A DNA stretch of 64,000 nt from the NCBI RefSeq assembly GCF_963675065.1, contig NZ_OY775905.1, forward strand, positions 1,500,501-1,564,500, in the 5' to 3' direction. The stretch is from an uncultured Draconibacterium sp. Its GTDB lineage: Bacteria > Bacteroidota > Bacteroidia > Bacteroidales > Prolixibacteraceae. The notes under the pieces were generated by a model that saw only the letters and a list, made by a program, of their open reading frames with translations, made no database searches and was not told the DNA's origin. A program made the translations under genes and the position numbers. Of this stretch, positions 37,059 through 44,271 are shown piece after piece (within the stretch, counting starts at the first letter, position 1; each line of letters starts with the position of its first letter).

Positions 37059-39434
37059 TCACTCATACCTTAGTGCCTCCACCGGATTACGTGTTGCCGC
37101 CCTCCAGCTTTGCCAACTAACGGTTAGCAGCGCAATTCCCAATGCCAACACTCCTGCCAGCGCAAAAATCCACCAGCTTAGAGTGGTTTTATAGGCAAAG
37201 TTTTCGAGCCATTTGCTCACGGCGTACCAGGCAATTGGGCAGGCAATTACAAAGGCTATGGCTACCCATTTTATAAAGTCTTTGTTGAGCATGGAGAGTA
37301 TTTCGGAGATTTTTGCGCCATTTACTTTTCTAATGCCGATCTCTTTTGTACGGGTGTCAGCTAAAAAAATTGAAAGCCCAAGAATTCCTAAAACTGCAAT
37401 GGCAATGGCGATAAGAGAAAACAGCGAAACAGCTTTAGCCATTTGTACATCTTTAGTATAAAGTTTTTCAAAATTTTGGTCCAAAAAATTGTAGCCAAAA
37501 GGAAATCCGGGGGCAAGTTCGTTCCAAATTGTACTAATTTTATCCAGCGTTTCAGTAAGATTTCCCCCTGCAATTTTTAGATTAACAAATTGTCCCTGTC
37601 GGGGTAAATAAATAATAGCAAGTGGTTCAATCGCATTGTGTAACGATTTGTAATTAAAATCTTTTACAATACCAACCACTTTTGCATTACCTCCCGGAAT
37701 TCGGATATTTAGTTTAAAGGGATCCTCAACCTGAAACTCGCGAACTGCTGCTTCGTTCAAAAGTGCCGTTGCATTAACATCAGTTTGTAACTCTTTTTGG
37801 AAAAACCGTCCTTCAGTAAGTTCAAAATTATAGAGCTTAATAAATTCGGCATCGACCCAGGTTGTGGCAAAGTTTAATGTTTTCCCGTCAATTTCCTGGC
37901 TGTTCAATCCCTCAATATCCCCAAAAATATTACTCGAAAAAGCCACTTCTTCAATCTCTGGTATTGTTTGCAGCCTTTCTCTGAATATGTCTTTTTTCCC
38001 GGCTAAAATCGGAAACGGTAATTTGGCATAAACAATTTGATCGTCTGGTATTCCAAGTTCCTTGTCTTTTATGTAATTTATTTGTTTGAAGATTAAGAAT
38101 GTGGCTGCAATAAGAACAATTGTAGCAGAAAACTGAAAGATGATCAATGATCTTCGCAGGTTTCCTCCGCTATTATTTTTGCCGGTTTTCATTTTAATAA
38201 TTTCTAATGCTTTTTTTGACGCAAGATGAAGCGCCGGGTAAATACCTGCTACAAATCCTATGATCAGTGTAGTGGGTATTAAAATCAAAAACATTTTTGG
38301 ATGAAATTTTAATCCGCCGTTTACATTCATAAATTGCCCAAATTCTTCTATTAACAACAAGGTAAAAACTGTCGCGATAACTACTGCAAAAAAGCTAATT
38401 ACAGTTGTTTCGGAGAGGTATTGAAAAACTAAATTTCTTTGGTTTGAGCCGATTAGTTTTTGAACCCCAATTTCTTTTGAGCGACTGCCCGCCTGCGCCG
38501 TAGTAAGATTAATATAATTAATTACCGACAACAATAATATAATTCCACCTATAAGCAGAAGAATATTAACCAACATTAAATTTCCACGGTTTGTGCTGTC
38601 GTTGGTAAGGTTTTTATCAAAATAAACTTCGGTTAATTTATGTAGCGAGAGGGGATTTAATTCAGCATCATTTGCACTCGCTTTATCGGATAACTCGCTG
38701 GCATAATGGGCGATGAGATTCTCCTGAAGTTTTTCTTCAAAATCAGCAACAACAACATTGGGTTTTAAAAGCAAATAACTTTCGTAAACGGTATGCCCCC
38801 AATTTTCGGCATAGCGACTCCCCCCCATTCCAATAATTGACGCATCGGAAACCAAACCATCAAATTGAATCGACGAGTTTGATGGTAGGTCTTTTACAAT
38901 TGCCTTTACTGTAAATGTAAAATCCTTCATGCCTTTCCAGCTAACAGATTCTCCAATTGGATTTGTTAGGTTAAATATCCGGCTTGCTTCGCTTTCGGTG
39001 AGTATCATCGAAAAGGGTGATTCTATTGCCGATCGAATATCGCCTTGTACTACTTCAAAGTCAAATATTTCAAAAAATCCGGGATCTGCTGAATAGTACT
39101 GATCTATTTCGTATGAATTGTTCTTGTACTGAACCACCGGCGAAAACAAATTTAACTGACGGGTTTCGAGATGAGTAGTTTGCTCAATTTCAGGAAACTG
39201 GCTTTTCAAAAAACCATTCAATGGTCCGGGAGTCAAACTTGAATTGCCATAACTCAATTTATAGATACGTTCGTTTTTCGAATGAAATTTATCTGTATCT
39301 AATTCATTGATTGCAAAGGATGCGATCAAAAGAGTGATAGTTATCCCAATGGTTAAACTGGCAACATTTAGCGCAGTATTAACCTTATTTTTAAGAATGC
39401 TTCTTACACTGATTTTAATAAAATATTTAAACAT
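37059..39434 (-). CDS. MacB/FtsX-type ABC permease P12
   Basis: 791 aa from the preferred start at 39434 (MFKYFIKISVRSILKNK), which lines up with the other permeases; an in-frame ATG ten codons upstream (39464) would add MGIKHKNSCT and looks less likely. Coupling segments: SKEIGVQKLIGS and RTKEIGIRKVNGA. The tail is of the TL/GVL class, TGA stop, in-frame 48-nt ghost behind. The second periplasmic domain has DKELGIPDDQIVY after TM5 in place of the common KxLGFDKEN. The gap to P13 contains a partial type-2 element plus an unexplained TTTTTGCCGGACAAG-containing stretch. Confidence 0.93.
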   Translation of the reverse strand: MFKYFIKISVRSILKNKVNTALNVASLTIGITITLLIASFAINELDTDKFHSKNERIYKLSYGNSSLTPGPLNGFLKSQFPEIEQTTHLETRQLNLFSPVVQYKNNSYEIDQYYSADPGFFEIFDFEVVQGDIRSAIESPFSMILTESEASRIFNLTNPIGESVSWKGMKDFTFTVKAIVKDLPSNSSIQFDGLVSDASIIGMGGSRYAENWGHTVYESYLLLKPNVVVADFEEKLQENLIAHYASELSDKASANDAELNPLSLHKLTEVYFDKNLTNDSTNRGNLMLVNILLLIGGIILLLSVINYINLTTAQAGSRSKEIGVQKLIGSNQRNLVFQYLSETTVISFFAVVIATVFTLLLIEEFGQFMNVNGGLKFHPKMFLILIPTTLIIGFVAGIYPALHLASKKALEIIKMKTGKNNSGGNLRRSLIIFQFSATIVLIAATFLIFKQINYIKDKELGIPDDQIVYAKLPFPILAGKKDIFRERLQTIPEIEEVAFSSNIFGDIEGLNSQEIDGKTLNFATTWVDAEFIKLYNFELTEGRFFQKELQTDVNATALLNEAAVREFQVEDPFKLNIRIPGGNAKVVGIVKDFNYKSLHNAIEPLAIIYLPRQGQFVNLKIAGGNLTETLDKISTIWNELAPGFPFGYNFLDQNFEKLYTKDVQMAKAVSLFSLIAIAIAVLGILGLSIFLADTRTKEIGIRKVNGAKISEILSMLNKDFIKWVAIAFVIACPIAWYAVSKWLENFAYKTTLSWWIFALAGVLALGIALLTVSWQSWRAATRNPVEALRYE

Positions 39435-39496
39435 AGTACAGCTATTTTTATGTTTTATTCCCACCGAAAGGTTTCTGTCCTGTTTTTGCCGGACAA

Positions 39497-39527
39497 GTTT
39501 CGCTATCGAGGAATTTCACTCCTTTTT
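39497..39527 (-). repeat. Partial type-2 element downstream of P13
   Basis: After the P13 TAG the minus strand reads AAAAAGGAGTGAAATTCCTC and GATAGCGAAACTTG, matching the type-2 spacer behind P5 and P7, but the ghost xEALRYE part has been lost. Confidence 0.5.
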
Positions 39528-41861
39528 CTATTCATACCTCAATGCCTCAACAGGATTTCTTGTAGCCGCCCGCCAGCTTTGCCAACTCACTGTTAGCAGC
39601 GCAATACCCAATGCCAGCAAACCGGCCAATGCAAAAATCCACCAACTCAGGTTGGTTTTATAGGCGAAGTTTTCGAGCCATTTGCTCATGGCGTAGTATG
39701 CAATCGGGGAGGCAATAACCAAAGCCACAACTACCCAAATCACAAAGTCTTTATTCAGCAGAACCAAAATCTCAGAAACAGTGGCTCCGTTCACTTTTCG
39801 TACCCCAATTTCTTTGGTTCGGTTTAGGCTGATCAGGAAGATTTGCCCCAAAATTCCCATACAAGTCAGTACAATGGCGATAAACGAAAAGAAGGAAATC
39901 GATTTCGAAAGTTTATCTTCTTTGATATACATAGCCTGAAACTGGTCGTCGTAAAAGGTAAATTCCATGGGATCATCCGGTAACATGGTTTTCCATACCT
40001 TTCGAAGTTCACCGATTTGTTGCCCGATGTTTCCGGGATTCAGTCGCAGTGAAAGCGTATTGTACTCCCTGTCGGATTCGTAGATTAAAGCAACCGGACT
40101 TAAAGAGGAATGCAGTGACTCCACATTAAAGTTATTTACTGTGCCCACAACATCATAACCGCCTTCTCGCCCATTTTTAAATTTTTTACCATCGATATTT
40201 TCCCAACCATAACGTTTTACTGCAGCTTCATTCATGAGGCAAGACTTTCCTTTATCGCCCGCTAAAAAATTTCGGCCATCAAGTAACTGAACTCCCATTG
40301 TTTTCAGGAAATTTTCAGTCACATAAATACAGTTCACCATAAATTCATCGTCTTCTACCCCACTTCCCATGCTCATATTAATATTCCCCGGATAACCGTT
40401 ACTCAAAGCACTACTTGATACAAAAGAAAGATCGCTGATTTCATTTCTCAAAGCCGTCTGATTTTCAAACAACCACGGGAGTTCTATCCTCACCAGGTGT
40501 TCTTCGTTAAATCCTAAATCATAGTGTTTTACATACTGCAGCTGTTTAAAAATAAGCATCACCACTGCAATCAATGCAATAGAAACCGTTAGCTGAAAGG
40601 TAAGCATAAGCTGTTTCCCTATTTGTTTTCCGTTTTTTTTCCGTCCTCCCTGCAGAAAATCGACAATATTAAACTGCGATAAAATATAGATAGGCGCTAA
40701 ACTGTTCAGCAGAATAATACAAGCTATGGTGCCCAGAAAAACCGGCAACAAATGTTGAAGGTTAACGTCGGAAAGTTGAATCTCTCTTCCAAATAAGGTT
40801 TCGGTTGTCGGCAAAAGAAGCGACACCAGCACGATTGAAATAGTCAGTGCAATTAAAATTCCTAATGTAACTTCAATCAGCGAATCGACGAGCAAATGTG
40901 GTTTCCCGGCACCATTGGTTTTGTTGATGCCAATTTCTTTCATTTTTGCATACTGCATCGACACCGTGTAATTCAGATAATTAATGCTCGAGAGGAGAAT
41001 AATCAGAATGGCAATTGCCATAAAAATGAACAGCATTTTTGAATTGCCTTTGGAATGCTCATCTGTCCAACCCAATTTGGATGGAAAAAGATAAATATCA
41101 GATAAACTTTGCAGAGCCAGACTGTCGGTAGTTGTATTGAATTGCCCGATGGAAGCATTCATCTTGTGTGAAAAATCATCAGGATTGATATCATTCTTTA
41201 ACAAGAGAAAGTGCTCGGTTGGAAATATACAAACGCCGTTATTGCAGGCTTGTGCCATTTGAAAGTCCTCATTTTCGCTGTTCAGAAGTAACTCGGCTTT
41301 AAAACTCGAATTTTCGGGAAGGTCTTGCATAACAGCGGTAACCGTTGCGGAAAAAAATTCCTCCTTAACCGTTCTTCCTAACGGATTCTCATCGCCAAAA
41401 AGCTTTTTGGCTAACGATTCGGTAATTACTGCCGAGTTCAACTGACTAAAAGGCTTCTCTTCCAGGCTGGATAAAACGGGTACAGAAAATACATCAAAGA
41501 AGTTATCATTCGTAGAAACAATGTATTCAACGCGTGTGTAATTTCGTGTTTCAGAATCTTTTAGCGTGATAGGAAAATAAGAGAAACCGAGTGGGCAAGC
41601 TGTTTCAACATCCGGGTAGTGTTCAGCAATAACAGCGTTGATTTTATAATCGAGTCCCGAGTCATTCTTTTTAGCATCGTACAAACGATAAATTTTTTCA
41701 TGACGGGCAAAGTGTTTGTCCACATTGTGTTCAGCACTGTAGAATAAGGCAATTAAAATACTGGCCGTAAAACCGATAGCAAACCCACCGATAATAAGCG
41801 ATGAATACAGCTTGTTTTTCAACAAATTCCTGAATGCCAGTTTTATTTTGAATCGTATCAT
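39528..41861 (-). CDS. MacB/FtsX-type ABC permease P13 (near-twin of P14)
   Basis: 777 aa. It is nearly identical to P14 over most of its length (the differences I see are single residues such as KDSETRN/KDPETRN and INPDD/IDPDD), so the two are a recent tandem duplication with a period near 2.4 kb. The match ends sharply in the tail: P13 has the NL/GLL class, P14 the TL/GVL class. First coupling segment MKEIGINKTNGA, second RTKEIGVRKVNGA. The stop is TAG with a partial type-2 element. The sequence just upstream of the start (TAGTTACTTTTTAAATTATT on the plus strand) is also shared with P14, so the duplicated unit includes the short leader. Confidence 0.94.
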   Translation of the reverse strand: MIRFKIKLAFRNLLKNKLYSSLIIGGFAIGFTASILIALFYSAEHNVDKHFARHEKIYRLYDAKKNDSGLDYKINAVIAEHYPDVETACPLGFSYFPITLKDSETRNYTRVEYIVSTNDNFFDVFSVPVLSSLEEKPFSQLNSAVITESLAKKLFGDENPLGRTVKEEFFSATVTAVMQDLPENSSFKAELLLNSENEDFQMAQACNNGVCIFPTEHFLLLKNDINPDDFSHKMNASIGQFNTTTDSLALQSLSDIYLFPSKLGWTDEHSKGNSKMLFIFMAIAILIILLSSINYLNYTVSMQYAKMKEIGINKTNGAGKPHLLVDSLIEVTLGILIALTISIVLVSLLLPTTETLFGREIQLSDVNLQHLLPVFLGTIACIILLNSLAPIYILSQFNIVDFLQGGRKKNGKQIGKQLMLTFQLTVSIALIAVVMLIFKQLQYVKHYDLGFNEEHLVRIELPWLFENQTALRNEISDLSFVSSSALSNGYPGNINMSMGSGVEDDEFMVNCIYVTENFLKTMGVQLLDGRNFLAGDKGKSCLMNEAAVKRYGWENIDGKKFKNGREGGYDVVGTVNNFNVESLHSSLSPVALIYESDREYNTLSLRLNPGNIGQQIGELRKVWKTMLPDDPMEFTFYDDQFQAMYIKEDKLSKSISFFSFIAIVLTCMGILGQIFLISLNRTKEIGVRKVNGATVSEILVLLNKDFVIWVVVALVIASPIAYYAMSKWLENFAYKTNLSWWIFALAGLLALGIALLTVSWQSWRAATRNPVEALRYE

Positions 41862-41875
41862 AGTTACTTTTTAAA

Positions 41876-41923
41876 TTATTCGTATCGAAGCGCTTCGACC
41901 CCGACGATTCTGTCGGGATTTCG
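41876..41923 (-). repeat. Type-1 ghost terminus downstream of P14 (48 nt, in frame)
   Basis: P14 TGA is followed in frame by RNPDRIVGVEALRYE-TAA, the cleanest ghost of the window. It contains the hairpin CCCGAC-AGAATC-GTCGGG and the perfect palindrome TCGAAGCGCTTCGA over the VEALR codons, and it stands only 14 bases from the P13 start codon. Confidence 0.82.
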
Positions 41924-44257
41924 TCACTCATATCTGAGTGCCTCAACCGGGTTCCTTGTAGCAGCCCGCCAGCTTTGCCAGCTAACGGTTAACAGGGCAA
42001 TTCCCAATGCCAGCACTCCGGCCAGTGCAAATATCCACCAGCTTAATGTGGTTTTGTAGGCAAAGTTTTCGAGCCATTTGCTCATGGCGTAGTATGCAAT
42101 CGGGGAGGCAATAACCAAAGCCATAACTACCCAAATCACAAAGTCTTTATTCAGCAGAACCAAAATCTCAGAAACAGTTGCTCCGTTCACTTTTCGTACA
42201 CCAATTTCTTTGGTTCGGTTTAGGCTGATCAGGAAGATTTGCCCCAAAATTCCCATACAAGTCAGTACAATGGCGATAAACGAAAAGAAGGAAATCGATT
42301 TCGAAAGTTTATCTTCTTTGGTATACATAGCCTGAAACTGGTCGTCGTAAAAGGTAAATTCCATGGGATCATCCGGTAACATACTTTTCCATACTTTTCG
42401 AAGTTCACCGATTTGTTGTCCGATGTTTCCGGGATTCAGTCGCAGTGAAAGGGTATTGTACTCCCGGTCGGATTCGTAAATTAAAGCAACCGGACTTAAA
42501 GAGGAATGCAGTGACTCCACATTAAAGTTATTCACTGTGCCCACAACATTATAACCGCCCTCTCGCCCACTTTTAAATTTTTTACCATCGATATTTTCCC
42601 AACCATAACGTTTTACTGCAGCTTCATTCATCAGGCAAGATTTTCCCTTATCGCCCGCTAAAAAATTTCGGCCATCAAGTAAGTGAACTCCCATTGTTTT
42701 CAGGAAATTTTCAGTCACATAAATACAGTTCACCATAAATTCATCGTCTTCTACCCCACTTCCCATGCTCATATTAATATTCCCCGGATAACCGTTACTC
42801 AAAGCACTACTTGATACAAAAGAAAGATCGCTGATTTCATTTCTCAATGCCGTCTGATTTTCGAACAACCACGGGAGTTCTATCCTCACCAGGTGCTCTT
42901 CGTTAAAACCTAAATCATAGTGTTTTACATACTGCAGCTGTTTAAAAATAAGCATCACCACTGCAATCAATGCAATAGAAACCGTTAGCTGAAAGGTTAG
43001 CATAAGCTGTTTCCCGATTTGTTTTCCGTTTCTTTTCCGTCCTCCCTGCAGAAAATCGACAATATTAAACTGCGATAAAATATAGATAGGCGCTAAACTG
43101 TTCAGCAGAATAATACAAGCTATGGTGCCCAGAAAAACAGGCAACAAATGTTGAAGGTTAACGTCGGAAAGTTGAATCTCTCTTCCAAATAAGGTTTCGG
43201 TTGTCGGCAAAAGAAGCGACACCAGCACGATTGAAATGGTTAGTGCAATTAAAATTCCTAATGTAACTTCAATCAGCGAATCGACGAGCAAATGTGGTTT
43301 CCCGGCACCATTGGTTTTGTTGATGCCAATTTCTTTCATTTTTGCATACTGCATCGACACCGTGTAATTCAAATAATTAATGCTCGAAAGGAGAATAACC
43401 AGAATGGCAATTGCCATAAAAATGAACAGCATTTTTGAATTGCCTTTAGTATGCTCATCTGTCCAACCCAATTTGGATGGAGAAAGATAAATATCGGATA
43501 AACTTTGCAGAGCCAGACTGTCGGTAGTTGTATTGAATTGCCCGATAGAAGCATTCATCTTGTCTGAAAAATCATCAGGATCGATATCATTTTTTAACAA
43601 GAGAAAGTGCTCGGTTGGAAATATACAAACGCCGTTATTGCAGGCTTGTGCCATTTGAAAGTCCTCATTTTCGCTGTTCAGCAATAACTCTGCTTTAAAA
43701 CTCGAATTTTCGGGCAAGTCTTGCATAACAGCGGTAACCGTTGCTGAAAAAAATTCCTCCTTAACCGTTCTACCTAACGGGTTCTCATCTCCAAAAAGTT
43801 TTTTGGCCACCGACTCGGTAATTACTGCCGAGTTCAACTGACTAAAAGGCTTCTCTTCCATACTGGATAAAACTGGTACAGAAAATACATCAAAGAAGTC
43901 ATCATTTGTAGAGATAATGTATTCAACGCGCGTGTAATTTCGTGTTTCAGGATCTTTTAGCGTGATAGGAAAATAAGAGAAACCGAGTGGACAAGCTGTT
44001 TCAACATCCGGATAGTGTTCAGCAATAACAGCGTTGATTTTATAATCGAGTCCCGAGTCATTCTTTTTAGCATCGTACAAACGATAAATTTTTTCATGGC
44101 GGGCAAAGTGTTTGTCCACATTGTGTTCAGCACTGTAGAATAAGGCAATTAAAATACTAGCCGTAAAACCGATAGCAAACCCACCTATAATAAGCGATGA
44201 ATACAGCTTATTTTTTAACAAATTCCTGAATGCCAGTTTTATTTTAAATCGTATCAT
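41924..44257 (-). CDS. MacB/FtsX-type ABC permease P14 (near-twin of P13)
   Basis: 777 aa and the sister of P13. Both have a cysteine-containing segment in the first periplasmic domain (MAQACNNGVCIFPTEH), rare in this array, which could form a disulfide in the periplasm. First coupling segment MKEIGINKTNGA, second RTKEIGVRKVNGA. The tail is of the TL/GVL class, identical in protein to P9, P12 and P15 rather than to its sister. The stop is TGA and the model 48-nt ghost follows. P15 is only 14 bases upstream. Confidence 0.94.
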   Translation of the reverse strand: MIRFKIKLAFRNLLKNKLYSSLIIGGFAIGFTASILIALFYSAEHNVDKHFARHEKIYRLYDAKKNDSGLDYKINAVIAEHYPDVETACPLGFSYFPITLKDPETRNYTRVEYIISTNDDFFDVFSVPVLSSMEEKPFSQLNSAVITESVAKKLFGDENPLGRTVKEEFFSATVTAVMQDLPENSSFKAELLLNSENEDFQMAQACNNGVCIFPTEHFLLLKNDIDPDDFSDKMNASIGQFNTTTDSLALQSLSDIYLSPSKLGWTDEHTKGNSKMLFIFMAIAILVILLSSINYLNYTVSMQYAKMKEIGINKTNGAGKPHLLVDSLIEVTLGILIALTISIVLVSLLLPTTETLFGREIQLSDVNLQHLLPVFLGTIACIILLNSLAPIYILSQFNIVDFLQGGRKRNGKQIGKQLMLTFQLTVSIALIAVVMLIFKQLQYVKHYDLGFNEEHLVRIELPWLFENQTALRNEISDLSFVSSSALSNGYPGNINMSMGSGVEDDEFMVNCIYVTENFLKTMGVHLLDGRNFLAGDKGKSCLMNEAAVKRYGWENIDGKKFKSGREGGYNVVGTVNNFNVESLHSSLSPVALIYESDREYNTLSLRLNPGNIGQQIGELRKVWKSMLPDDPMEFTFYDDQFQAMYTKEDKLSKSISFFSFIAIVLTCMGILGQIFLISLNRTKEIGVRKVNGATVSEILVLLNKDFVIWVVMALVIASPIAYYAMSKWLENFAYKTTLSWWIFALAGVLALGIALLTVSWQSWRAATRNPVEALRYE

Positions 44258-44271
44258 AGTTACTTTTTTAA

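Noticed and set aside
41924..41926. TGA at permease ends read as recoding (selenocysteine or programmed readthrough) because the frame continues into the ghost terminus
   Set aside because: The downstream peptide only repeats the C-terminus, other permeases end normally with TAA or TAG at the same residue, and no SECIS-like context was identified. A duplicated 3' end explains it more simply.
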